Source: Diprion similis (taxonomy: Eukaryota > Arthropoda > Insecta > Hymenoptera > Diprionidae). Taken from it: a stretch of 64,000 bases of DNA. The stretch spans positions 25,001 to 89,000 of the forward strand of contig NC_060109.1 of assembly GCF_021155765.1 (NCBI RefSeq), in the 5' to 3' direction. The notes beneath the pieces were generated by a model, which worked only from the letters and a program-made list of their open reading frames with translations, was not told where the DNA came from and did no database searches. Position numbers and translations under genes: made by a program. Below are positions 48,480 through 60,318 of this stretch, piece by piece; within the stretch, counting starts at the first letter, position 1, and each line of letters begins with the position of its first letter.

Positions 48480-48850
48480 CGATTGAGATGAAGTTGGGTC
48501 ATAAGTCATTCGATTTGACAGTTTTTGAATTATTGAATGCGGATGTAGGCTTGAATTTTCAAGTGCAGACTTGTAGTAATGAAAAATTTTCTAATGAGGA
48601 ACAATCAGGCAAAAGTAAGTCAGCGTATGGTCTGAAATCGATGAACTTGTCGATTCTTATTCGGCAATTAATTAATTTAGAATTTAAATTCAATCTGCGA
48701 ACTTGTAACGATTCAACGTAGAGCTTGAAATGAATAAATTTGTCAATTTTCATTAGGTAATTAATGAATGCAGAATTTAATTTTCATCTGCGAACTTGTA
48801 GCGATTTGGGATTCAATAATTGGGAACAATCAAGCCTGACGTTCGCATGT
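48480..48850. repeat. Degenerate tandem repeat
   Basis: Blocks such as CTGCGAACTTGTAACGATT (48695) and CTGCGAACTTGTAGCGATT (48788), TTAGAATTTAAATTCA and GCAGAATTTAATTTTC, and GGGAACAATCA/GAGGAACAATCA recur at uneven spacing (93 and about 132 bases). It looks like an old, decayed array. Confidence 0.5.
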
Positions 48851-49240
48851 GCTCCAAAATAATTGCTACTATAAAAAAATTGCAGATGGAACATTACTCG
48901 TCAGAAGTATAACAAATAAAATTTTCATTTCCCGAAAACCATGTTTCAGCATCCTCTCCAGACACTATAGTCTCGTGAATACCAATGTAAAGTAACAGGA
49001 AGTTTTCAGATTTTGACCCTTAAACAAAAATCCACTAAAAAACAACCATCTTAAACAAAGTGATTACTATCGTCTAATTTTCCCGGAAAGCTCAGTCAAC
49101 ACCGGCTTAGTCCTCGCATCTCTATCGCACTAATCCTTGGTCAAAGGCCTTTGCTTAGTGATCTCGTCAACAGAGGCCGCGCAGATGATCTCTTCGAGCC
49201 GAGGCCGTTGCCCAGTGGAATACAGCAATAAGTATAGTCA
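48851..49240. other. Non-coding flank of the GC-rich block
   Basis: AT-rich up to about 49080, then moderately GC-rich. On the minus strand 49230-49141 is open and reads STGQRPRLEEIICAASVDE before a stop. This is not recognised and may be a repeat remnant. Confidence 0.35.
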
Positions 49241-49479
49241 GGCCACCCGCACACAAGGTATAATTAGCGTCGCAGTAGTGGGACGAAGCGAAAGGGCGCC
49301 TGCAGGTATGCATACAGGCAAGCACCGCGGTACCGAGCGCCGGCGAAGAAGGCCGAAGACGGCCGAAGTCCGCCGAAGGAGGCCGAAGCGTGCGCTGCAA
49401 TTGGCGGCAGGTGCGCGCGCAGCCGCTTTGTTTAGCAGCGCTAGCTTGGTTGGTACAGCAGCAACAGCGATCAGCGGCG

Positions 49480-49522
<43 letters not shown>

Positions 49523-50073
49523 CAACGCGAATCAGCGGCGGCAGCAACGAACGAACCGGCGTTGCTCAGCTGCATACTTTCAGTCGGCCGCTGAACTCGG
49601 CGTGCGCCGTTACGGAGTCGGTTCTCAGTTTTGGTTTTATGTGTACGTTTCATTTTCGTTGTGTTTTCTTCTTTTATCTCTTCCGGGGTTTATCATCGTT
49701 CGAAAGGGAAAATTATCTATCGACTGTGACGTTGTTCCTGCTGTAGTCGATATTGTTATTCTTTCCAATTTTTGTCTATTAATATTATCAGTTTTGTCCA
49801 ATTATCGTACACGGATTACGATAAGATTTGCACGCCGCTGATGATTATCCGAGTAATAATATCACCGTAATTATTCAAACTCTCCAACGCGAGTGTAGTA
49901 AAATTATTGTGATTCGTTCCGAGTTTTACACCGATCTTAAGGACCTTTTTGGATTTTTATAAACCTGCACCCGTCTGCACACCAAGTCCACTTCTTCTTC
50001 GCCTCCGTTTCACAGGAAACAAGGAGGAATCGGAGCGTCGTTAGCGAATCCTTCGACTTCGTTATCCTGCATG
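49241..50073 (+). promoter_or_regulatory. GC/CpG-rich probable promoter and first exon with a CAG repeat
   Basis: A GGCCGAAGNCG-rich stretch (49346-49390) and a (GCA)n tract (49482-49518) precede an initiator-like TTTCAGTCGG (49577-49586) and then several hundred bases of transcript-like sequence. It ends at CCTGCATG/gtgagt, a strong donor whose gt is at 50074. The ATG immediately before the donor would make only the start codon coding here. No following exon is identified, so the gene is unknown. The open frames through the CAG tract (poly-serine, alanine or glutamine) are not by themselves evidence of coding. Confidence 0.4.
49482..49518. repeat. (GCA)n trinucleotide repeat
   Basis: Twelve uninterrupted GCA units, followed by ACAGCAACG variants. 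Confidence 0.95.
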
Positions 50074-50079
50074 GTGAGT

Positions 50080-52400
50080 TAATTCGCTCCGTGTGCAATT
50101 ATCGTACACTTAACTTTTTATTACACTTCTTTTTATTGTTTTTTTTTTTGTTCTTGAATACCTGTTGTGTTGTAAATAAGTATATACAAATATGAATACA
50201 CCGAATAGTCGGAATAATTTTCACATCCTAATTGTCGCCATTTTACGATCTGCGAGGATTCATTCGCCTTAGCATGTAACAAGCGGTCGTTTTCACCACG
50301 CACCGATAATTTAGAACCGGTGGGATGCGAACGTGTAACAAGTTAACGTATAACATTTATACACATATACCTGTAAATATATACCTACATGCGATAAACC
50401 GGGAGTCTAGGATAACGGTAGGATTTGCACGGATTAGAAACAGGCGCAGGTTACGTGCGGCTTGTCGTATAAACGCGAGTCATCTATACAGACACGTTTA
50501 TGCTGCTGCAAAAATTCCCGTACAGTTGAATATCGGCTGACCGTAGTTTTTTTTATTTCTTATTTTAGTCTTTTCTTTTCCTCTCTAAAATTCGCAGTAA
50601 TTTACTTGACTTCAATCCGGTTATGCAATTAATATTCAACACACCTAGAACTATCGAGTAATTCGTAATATATGATCGTTTGCTGGTGCTGCTAATCAAA
50701 GGGAACTTGGAATTGGAATTGATGCATTCAAATCTGCGGAATGGACTGAAAAACACTTGAAGTAGTAACAGTTTTTAATTGAAAAATAGTTATGTTGTCT
50801 GATTTTTTCCGGTGTTGAAGGAATTTGTGCCGGAGAATTGGGAAATTGTCTGCAATCCAGTGTTCGTTCCCCCTTTTTCTGCCAGCCCTACGATTATGAA
50901 TTATGAATTTTACTCCCGAGGTCAGAGTGGGATCAGGTACATTGAATAATTCACTAGCTGCAGCCTTGACTGATTTAGAGACACATCGAAGTGATCGATG
51001 AGTTGTAGATTAATGAATATCAAAGAATCAACTTCGGGTTACGGTGCCTGATTTTTTTTACTCTTGATTTACGCTCTCTGAAAGAGAAAGAAGAATGTCG
51101 TTGAGCCAGCTGTTCGTCACCGTATACCGAAAGTGAAAGATCTGAATCGCATTCTGCAAATACATCACATTTTTAGGCATTTTAGACTGCATCGCAATTA
51201 TATGTACATATATATATATACACTTGCAATCTCACTCCGCTAACTCACTTATTCACTTTTAATTACTCGTGAAAACTAAACATCACCGCTAACTCGAGAG
51301 TTATGTATACCCTATTTTGTAAATTGTTGTATATTATATGTTTCACCCGTTGTATTATATATATGCATGTCATATTACTGCAGTACTGCAGATAAATGGG
51401 TAGATCTAGACATGTAATGACGCACTTATAGCGGGTACGTTATCCGAAGGAAAGAGAAAATTGATGAATGAATCACCACGTGTAGAAAGATTGCCGTTAT
51501 CTTATTCTCTAAAATTATCTGCAGTTTAAGATCGTCTTCAGTCAAGTCAAGCAATCTCTTCGCTGACGAATATATTGCTATCGGATTATCTACCGGAAGA
51601 AGATTCGACATTGAGCTTTGATTTTTTCGAACTATCACAAAAGTGTGTCGATATCCTTTTTCGTAGGGGAAAAAAATGGAATGAATTTTCCAGTCTTAAA
51701 AGGCTTCGTGACTTTATATGGAATTTCCAAATCGATCGGTGCCTGAAGATGGTCTAAAAGAAACAATAAAAAGAGGAGAAGAATAAATTGTAGAAAAATT
51801 GGATCCCCTTGTGTTATTCTTGATGCGGTAAGCACGAATACCCTTGAATATTTGCATCGTTGGCAGAGTAGAGTAGTAGAGCAGAGCAGAGCAGAGCAGA
51901 GCAGTTTCCAACCCCCTTTGAGGCAGAGTTTTTCTTCTTTTAAGAGAGATGAAGAGATGATAGTCAGTATATTTGATCTCGCGTCTCGTAGGTTGGCTTG
52001 TGAGCGAAATGAACCGTTGGCAACCCCTAACGCGCGAGGGGGTGTCGCAGTACGACAATCGATATGGCTAGTAGCACAGCTAGAGTGAATCGAAGGCCAA
52101 CCCGTTCCTCTCTTCCGCACTGTGTGTATATCATGCACACCCTAATCCCACGGTACCTATATATATATATATATATATATATAGTATACACATATAAACT
52201 GCAGAGGGGATGCGATGATGGATGGGAGATAGGGGGGAGCGTGGGACGGTTGCGAAAATGCTCGCCCTTACCAGATCAGGGGATGAAAGACTTGGGTAGA
52301 ATTGATGAGAAGTTTTTTCTTCACTGAGATGACCTGACCATCACATTTTTTTACTGATCAACGTCATTCATTTATACCTTACTAGTTATCTTTTTCATTC
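50080..52400. other. Non-coding, probable intron or intergenic sequence
   Basis: Contains a (GCAGA)n pentamer array at about 51879-51904 and (TA)n at about 52158-52183. No exon is recognised. Confidence 0.45.
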
Positions 52401-52407
52401 AATCTAG

Positions 52408-52465
52408 ATGGATTTGTTAGCTGTTGATGGAGTGAGTCAGGATCTTGATGTCGGAAGTGAAGTCG
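52408..52465 (+). CDS. Candidate coding exon of an unidentified gene
   Basis: Bounded by an acceptor (ttttcattcaatctag) and a donor (gtaagg), 58 bases. The frame opens with ATG directly after the acceptor and reads MDLLAVDGVSQDLDVGSEV. It is not simple sequence. It might be the ATG exon after the non-coding exon at about 49.6-50.07 kb. Chance cannot be excluded. Confidence 0.2.
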
Positions 52466-52469
52466 GTAA

Positions 52470-54120
52470 GGATTTGACGTCGATTTCCGGTTTCTTGGTT
52501 GATTTTACCGTCGAACTATCTCTTGGGGTTAAGCCTTTATCTTATCCTACCCTGACAATGGGAAAACTAATCTTTTGGATACGTTAATCGACATTCTAAT
52601 CCGTGTTCTGTGATAAGGTTATTGATACTATTCTGTGCAATGTGAAATTTATGCGGGATCTAACAGTTTCTAGACAGTTTTTAAAGAAAGGATGGGTGGG
52701 TCGATTTTGTTGCGTTTTTTTGCTGTTTCTCAAATTTTTTGTTGAGGGTGTCAAAATTATAGTGAGATATAATTCATCGAAATATGTCTTGTGGAGTGCT
52801 GTTCTCAAGCAACTTGAACACATTGGAAGTTGTTTTAAGTCAAACCATATCAGATCATTCCAAACACGAAGTAAAGAAAGAACTTTAAAAAAGATTTTAT
52901 ATCCGTGATTTCAAGCTTAATCCGTGGAAGGCAAAGCATAAAATCTAGCGACACGACGTTTAAAAATTTGTCCAAAACGTCTAGTTTCACATCTATAACG
53001 ACTCTCGAAGTCAAGCAGTGTCATCGGGATGAGAATTGTCAGCGAATGAATCCCCGTGAGAAAACATATTATACTTTTTATGTCGAAAATTGGCCTTCAA
53101 AAGCTACTTCAACGCCTTGAAGAGAGAAAGAGAGATTTTCTTGTCGCCTGAACGACGGTTCACGTGAAATATATATCTGTGAAACTTAACGTAGACTTAC
53201 TGTAAGGAAAAAGCGAGGTGAGACGACGACTGGTGTACCTGAGGGACTTGACCTCAGGTTCGACACTGCTTCCGGTTAGGTTAGACTCAGCAACCGCTGC
53301 TGCTGCTGCTGCTGCTGCGTGTGCCTTGTGAAAACGGGTGCTCACTGAGCTCTGAGTCAGCTCTTATAAACTCTCGGAGATGAGAGCGAAAGATAAAGTC
53401 TGCGCGGAACTCCGCGACACTTTCGAGCCACTTTTAAAAAGCCACCATAATTTCATATTGTCGTTGACGAGTAGAAAAGAAAGGTAAAGAAGAAACATTT
53501 TGCCTCGCTATTCTACAACTTCAGGGTCATTCTTCAGGAGGCTGGTAATTACTCTTCACTCCTTATAGTAATCGGTTATCAAGTTATGCTGCAATTTCAC
53601 CATCTTTCTCGAATACTGATCAAAATTAAGTTCATTTTAGATTTCTGGACAAAAAACATTTTCACCAAGAGCGCAACAAATATTCTGGGACTTTCCTCAC
53701 GAGTATCACTAACATCGTCCATCATGAATGGATGGATTCAAGAATGAGGGCGAAATTATAGCGTTCGACAAGCTTGCTAGATGGTTAAAAGTCTCTGTGT
53801 GGCATTGGTTCGATAACCACATAGGTGTTCAATTCGTTTCGTCCTCGTTTCGTTTCACGAAACTCTTCCACCTTGCCATCCTTTTCTCCTGAACAAATCT
53901 CGTTGGCTCTATAGTATTTGATGTCGTGACACGAGGGCGAATTGCCAATTGGGGATGTAAGGTCGTATAAGAAGCGTCGAGAGGTTTTATGTCTCTGGTC
54001 AAGGTCTACAACCTACGATGGAGCCGAGAAATCCGGTATCGGGAGTAAATATTTGTCTTTCCTTTTGCCTTACCTTCGATCCTGCTGCAAATATTATCAG
54101 GCAGGACAACCAAGGAGTTG
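52470..54120. other. Non-coding, with a CTG repeat and a weak minus-strand promoter candidate
   Basis: (CTG)n lies at 53296-53318. On the minus strand TATAAG (53368-53363) is followed by TCAGTGAGC near 53348 and, about 100 bases on, a donor-like CCCTCAG/gtacac near 53240. The TATA to initiator spacing of about 22 bases is short, so the promoter is doubtful. Confidence 0.3.
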
Positions 54121-54128
54121 GAACACGT

Positions 54129-54156
54129 GGTGGTGGTGGTGGTGGTGGTGGTGGTT
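54129..54156. repeat. (GGT)n trinucleotide repeat
   Basis: Nine GGT units. Confidence 0.9.
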
Positions 54157-56040
54157 AGTGCTTAAGCTCTGCCCTCCTCCCCCCCCTCGACTCTCGGTGT
54201 ACTTGTAAGGCCTAGATTAAATCTTGGCCGACCTAGATCACCGCGGCACCAACCCCATCCTCCACGTGTGAGAATCTGATAAACACGTCACGCAAAGTAA
54301 CCAATTCGCCTCGGATCGAAAAGCCTTCGTACGACATGCTTGACCATTGTTCCTTATCGTTTGTACCACCGGATTATTCCCCTCGAATATATCTGATCGA
54401 CAGATCTGAATTCCGTTGGAAGCGTTTCCGGAATTCCACGTAGCCTAAGGGAAAACGATTTATTACAGTTATGACCATTTTATGACCCGAACAAGGGTTC
54501 CATACCTAATGGGCACCAAGTTCGTACTAAGATATTTCGGTTTTGCTAAACTCGAGCCTTTTCTTTCTGCTAATGATACTTTAATACTGATTAACGAAGT
54601 TTGAAACTTGCGGTTTTATTTTCCTTTGTTTTCGAAGAACCTTTACCTTGTAAAGAGTAGGAACTTGATTATGTTTTAAATTTTTTTCTTTTTGAATAAG
54701 CCAAACTTTTGAAAGATTGAAGTTTAAACTAGGCCAACGATTAATCGTTTCATCACAGAATTCAACATGTCTAGACCTAACGTCGTCTATGTTAATGCAA
54801 CAGCAAATTGCATCATAATTATGGAATACTTGAAGCGGTACATAAAAAAAAATTGAAATGATGAATCATCGTGCCACGTCTAGGCTTTGAGGTAGAAACT
54901 TTTACTTTGTCCGTGATAGACGGAACACTTTTATTATACATCCGGATAGTTTGGTAAATTGAGGAAGTTTCTTATATATAGCGGAAATCAAAGTGACGGT
55001 AAAATTTTCGCGGATACAAACTTTGATTTTATACAATAAACCTAGGTAATACGGCCGTGAGCTTTATTATTACAGTGGACAATCAATCATCCGTGATAAG
55101 CCTTGGTAAACATTAAGCCTAAGGCTGAGGCTTATAAAACGTACACATCGTTGAGTAATATTAATGATTCACGGTGTAAATCGTGCGAAAAATTATTGGC
55201 TATTTAGTATTGTTGCAGTCTTCAAACTGCAGGATTTAATTTCATGTCTCATATATAACTGCAGTCCTGATCAATCAAGCTCGACAGCCTCTCATGTCAA
55301 GCTTTATAACATGATCTCGTTGACTTTTAGCCTCTTCTTGAATCCTCTGGTTCAAGCCACGCACCTACTTCCAAAGGAACAAGATCACACATGACTCATA
55401 TTGTGATATAATTAATTCACGAATGTTTCGAAATTCGGGCGACGCAATATTCTGCGCCCAATTTTGGCAACATTCATCCGACTGATTCCTCTCTCATCTT
55501 TTGTTCCACACGTGTTCGTCATTCTTCGGTTTTTCTCATTTCGGATGATCGCTTGACCAGAACAATACTGTGAAAAACTGAACACTGTACGATTTTTATT
55601 ATCCTGATTATAAATTATTGCGACTCTATATCAAACAGGTCAAAATTTTGCACATTTAATACATATTTACCATTCGATTGGAAAAAAGTAATATGAAAAT
55701 GAAGACTGTGATGACTGAGGTGTACAATTACCAGTTGCAATTGTTATTCTTATTATTATTATTCTCTTTTTCACTTTCTCATTCTCAGACACCTTTCGAC
55801 GATTCAAACCTTTGAATTGGCGCTAAATTCTGCGAATAATAAAAAAGTGTTTCTGATTCCAAAAAAAAAAAAAAAAAAAAGAAAGAAAAAAGTGGAATAA
55901 AAATAAGCAATAAAATTTGCAAACTGATTTGCATTATTTGGGAGAGAAAAATACTACCTCGCTCGAAGGCGTCGATGTTGTTCAGCAAGGAGTCGTAGTC
56001 TGAGAAGTAAGATAGTCAGTCAGGCAGTCAGGCAAGGCGA
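54157..56040. other. Non-coding sequence
   Basis: Poly-A near 55860-55880 and (ATT)n near 55747-55763. No exon is recognised. Confidence 0.45.
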
Positions 56041-56046
56041 CTCTAC

Positions 56047-56330
56047 CTAGTCAGATATACGAGTGAAAGTGCAGCCGAGTTGCGGGCGTATAACGCAGGC
56101 AGGTACAGTTAACGGCTTGTTTGCTGCAGTTCTCCAGACCAGGATTCGAACTCTGCGCAGTGATGTGTTTGGAGGTGGCGGATATTCGAGCGCGGAGGAG
56201 GCCTCGCCGTTGAGATCCTTGCGCAATATGTAGCCGCAATAATCCTTCTTTGTCCTCCTCCATGCGCTGCTGCGTTCGGCGCATTGATTTCGCGCAGCGC
56301 AATATGCGAATTTTATTTTCTCACCTTTCT
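56047..56330 (-). other. Open frame of uncertain status
   Basis: A minus-strand frame without an ATG reads NQCAERSSAWRRTKKDYCG and then YILRKDLNGEASSALEYPPP before running to a stop at 56049-56047. The composition is protein-like and locally GC-rich. A second frame with an ATG at 56302 overlaps it. I do not recognise either and see no clean splice pair. Confidence 0.2.
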
Positions 56331-58010
56331 TCTGTCACGCTTATTCCGAATTTTGGTGAATAATTGTGGATCATTTTCATTCGTAAAGCAATTGGCTCCA
56401 CCCAATTGGGTTTATCTTCCTCATTTTTAACCATCTTTATGCTGTTTTTTCCGTTTTCACTCAGGCTTTGTTTACGCATTTCAACAACTTGTTGTTATCG
56501 TTTTAATTTTGTATTTTTATCCTATTCTTTGGTTTTTCATCATCTTTTTTTTTGGACCGCGTTGCGCATATATTCACGTGTACGAGACATACCGAGTTAA
56601 TTGCTAACTATTGAATGGTTTGATGCGCATGCGCTAAGACTTGAGAGCAAAGACAGCCGTTTTGCAAGGGTGACCAACATTTTTAGGTTACGTACATCAC
56701 GCAGATTTGATATCTGGATTCATGGATGTTGGTTGCCCTGATAAATCGACTGATCTTGCTGTAGAGTTTTAGCGCATGCGCATTACAAATCAAAAAGTAT
56801 AAGGTACTGTGGTTAAACTGATTTGCGATCTTGTATATTTTTCTTCACGTTCGAAACACTGCTTTTCCGCATTCATCGTTTCTTTCTCTTCTTCTCGAAA
56901 CGTTTTTTCTTGCTCATTTTTTCTGCTCTTTTAGTAAACAAATGAACAACGTTTGAAAAATATTTTTCAACGAAAAAACAAGAACTTCTTCTTATGAATT
57001 TATAATAATATTTACTTATATATCACTGCTTCGGGAAATCTTGCGCCGCTGTTTTTTTTTTTTTCTTTCATTTTATCTTTTGGTAAAATTAATCACACCC
57101 GCAATGCTTTTCCGAATTTATATTTATACAGTGTATAGAAAAATGAATTTCAAAAAGAAACAAACAAATTTTTATATTAAATTGGTTAAAAATCCAGTTT
57201 TTTCTGTAAAACTATTCTTTATAGTCGATTCTGTAATGATTATAAATTGCGATGGTTAAACTGTGGCTGAATGAAAATCCAATATATTGCGTATATAATT
57301 ACGTATATATATATACTATATTAACGTGTTTAGCATAATATGTATACTTGACACGATATTTTGGAGAAAAAAAAATTTATAACAAGATATATAACTTAAC
57401 TTTAGCTTAGTGGTTATTAAATGATGATAAGCATTGTTTGATTTACAATAACGCGTAAATTCTTCGTTAAATTTCAACATTCCAAAGATATATGTATGCA
57501 GATCCATAGATAAAACGAGTATACAAAGTATCTTGGAATGTATAATCTCGGGGCCGCTAGCTTAAATACGCATCTCTATTGCACACGATATATTGTAAAA
57601 ACAAATAATTTCGTACGTGCGTGCGTGCGTGCGTGCGTATAATACAGATTCCCGCACACCACAACCGTCGTCGTTGGATATTGCGCGATTCGAATGGGCG
57701 GTGTAGAAAAGCTCTCACACGTAGGTGGGTAAATTGATTTCCGTGATTATTCATCTCCTCGTGCTGCATGTAACGCGTTTTGGTCCTTTTTGTTATCTCA
57801 GCTGCAGCTTCTTGCACGATGCTTGGTAAATCACCACGCAACCATGGGACTCGGAAACCTGGTGAACCGGGCGTCGTCCTCGACTTAAAATATTTACCAT
57901 ACCGCTACCAGATGGTTCACACTTAACCCCGACCACCAGAACCATGGGGTTCTAATGTTTCGCATTTCCGGCACCGTAGAACTTGCTCTGCACTCACTCA
58001 AGCCGCGCAC
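56331..58010. other. AT-rich non-coding sequence
   Basis: A (CGTG)n tract is at about 57615-57638. No gene is seen. Confidence 0.5.
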
Positions 58011-58140
58011 ATATGGGGCATTCTACGGAAACGATACTAAATTTTGAACCCATATTTTCGAACGACGTTTTTATCAGACTTTTTTTTTTTTTTTTTCATC
58101 TGATCTCTTTCGTCCGAAAGATTCATTTTTATTCACGGAA
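58011..58140. mobile_element. Family-2 terminus, partner end not found
   Basis: CATATGGGGCATTCTACGGA matches the family-2 end. The matching right end is not visible nearby, so this is probably a fragment. Confidence 0.4.
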
Positions 58141-58663
58141 GAGAAAGGGTGGATAATTGTTAATTTTTATGGATTTTTTTGTACACGCTTAAATATCTTC
58201 CTACTTATAAATTTACATACGAAAGACAGAAATACTGTTTATTTAATAAAAGAATCACGTAACGTAAGCTAATTAATACCGCGTGTACGTACTGAATAAA
58301 ACTACTTGACTACACAGACAAGTGAGTACACATATATATATATAACAAAGTTTGATAATTCATTCCGAAAAATTATCGTCACGCGAAGTAGAATAATTGA
58401 GATATTTCTTTTCTCAAATGAAATAATTAACGAGAATGATAAGGTTTTATGGTATAGAAAGAAAAGTTGCGAATAAATTGCGGAAAATAACGAGCGTAAT
58501 ATTTCAGTGCTAATTTGACTGCCGAGAATGCCTCATACAATGCAATTCCACAAAACCGATGACGCATATTGCAGGGTTCGAAGCAGCTCAGCTGTGGTTG
58601 TGCAGTTAGCCGGGGTTAAGTTAGGAGAGATATATTTAACCCCCTCTAATACAGCTAAACCTC

Positions 58664-58668
<5 letters not shown>

Positions 58669-58707
<39 letters not shown>
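58669..58707. repeat. (TA)n microsatellite
   Basis: A pure TA run of about 38 bases. Confidence 0.9.
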
Positions 58708-58712
<5 letters not shown>

Positions 58713-58922
58713 AGGTATACACAGAATATACTATATATATATGCGTGTAGAATATATTCGGTTTCGCTGCTTCAAGCTCGAGTTTGTGCAGACGACGACT
58801 GAACGTCTGGAGAAGAATTCCTGAGGGCCGTATAAACGATTCAAAATAATCCGTGTGCCGAATACTCGGCATCTCTTACAGTATGAAATTTATATATCTA
58901 TATATACACACATGTGTATGTA

Positions 58923-58956
<34 letters not shown>

Positions 58957-58960
<4 letters not shown>

Positions 58961-59588
58961 GGTGGCGCAAAAAAACCGACTGTTTTTTTTTTTTTTGAGT
59001 CACGTGTGACAAAATGTTAGTTTTTGATGTTTTAAGAGCCCACTCCAAAGGACAGCGCAAAAAAAATTTTTAAGAGGTCGCTCCAAATTTCAAAAAATGA
59101 CAAAAATCGTCAAAAAATTAAATTAAAAAAATTATATTTTTAGTACTTTGTTCGATTTTTAATTCATGTCGTGGTGTATTGTTATCGATTCTTTCTTACT
59201 AAATTAAAGAAAAAAAATTTATGAAATTTTAATATGAACATTAAAAGGTCACTCGAAAAGACCTAAAGAAATGCACCAAAAAATTGAAAAAAAAATTATG
59301 AGCGACCTTTCAAAATTCAAATTTTGAATTGAAACTTTCGGAAACTTTGTTTTTTTTTTGTCTATAAAATTCTACCTCAACGAGAAAAAAATTTTAAATA
59401 AAAAAAAAAACCATTTCGGACGATATCTGACGTTTTAAAAAATGTGAAACGACCTCTTAAAATTTTTTTTTTGAACTGTCCTTTGGAGTGGGCTCTTAAA
59501 AAATCAAAAACTAACATTTTGTCACACGAGACTCAAAAAAAAAAAAAAAAAAAAAAAAAAAATAGTCGGTTTTTTTGCGCCACTCTAA
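58957..59588. mobile_element. Family-1 palindromic MITE, copy 3, complete
   Basis: Ends TTAGGGTGGCGCAAAA and GCGCCACTCTAA, inserted in a (TA)n tract. The arms share TAAGAGGTCGCTCCAAAT, CTCCAAAGGACAG and TTTTTGATGTTTTAAGAG in inverted order. It matches copies 1 and 2 over the whole length. Confidence 0.85.
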
Positions 59589-60278
59589 TATATATGATGT
59601 TGATAGTCGGCAGACGAAATACGAGATGCCACGTTTAGCAAATCGTCTCTTGTTCCCACTCACATCGCATTTTCTTTCTATGTTTCTATTTCCACGCGTT
59701 TATAATAACGGGATCGGCTTACTTTTGAGTCGTAACTCTGACAAATGGGGTAAATACATGGATCTATTTTATTTTTTATCTTTTTCCTACACAGACTATT
59801 CGGATAGAGTAACCCGTTTTTTCCACTTTCTCAAAACACTTTTGAGAAACCTCTTGAAATATTTTAGCCAAATGAGTTTGAAGAAGAAAAAAATGTCGTT
59901 AAAACAATAATTCTTACACATTGTTTTTGTGAATCTATGTCAATGAGTTAAAATCACTTCAAGACTTTTGGATTAAGTAAAAATATTGTCACGGAAAAGT
60001 ACTTGTAAAATGAAAATTGAAATTTAGGCACGTTGTGGTAGAATTTTTGAATATTACGATTTAAAAAATAGAAATGAACAGTCGGTGAAAAAAAAAATCG
60101 ACGGTAAAGTAACGAAGTGAAATATTCTTACTTCCCGAATAACAAGTAAAGATCCGGCTTTGAGGTATAGAAATCATTTTATACAAGCCTATGTATGTAT
60201 AATGTGTTCGCCTCGCGTCTTACCTGCGCACTTATACCGGTCGGTTGCAACGAGTTACAGCTCGGTTACCGGTTTCAG
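59589..60278. other. AT-rich non-coding sequence
   Basis: No gene is recognised. Confidence 0.45.
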
Positions 60279-60318
60279 AGTCAACGCGGATATGCAGCAA
60301 TTTCGCGCTTCCACCGAG
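60279..60318 (+). CDS. Candidate 40-base coding exon
   Basis: Bounded by an acceptor (ggtttcag) and a donor (gtaatt), open in two frames, one reading VNADMQQFRASTE. It could follow the ATG-ending exon at 50073 or another upstream exon. Support is limited to the splice signals. Confidence 0.15.

Noticed and set aside
49141..49230. Possible retroelement remnant (STGQRPRLEEII on minus)
   Set aside because: It is too short, with no catalytic motif, poly-A tail or target duplication recognised.
49137..49841. 234-residue frame through the CAG repeat
   Set aside because: Poly-serine in this frame, poly-alanine and poly-glutamine in others. The flanks are arginine-rich and unrecognised, and the region looks like promoter and 5' UTR.
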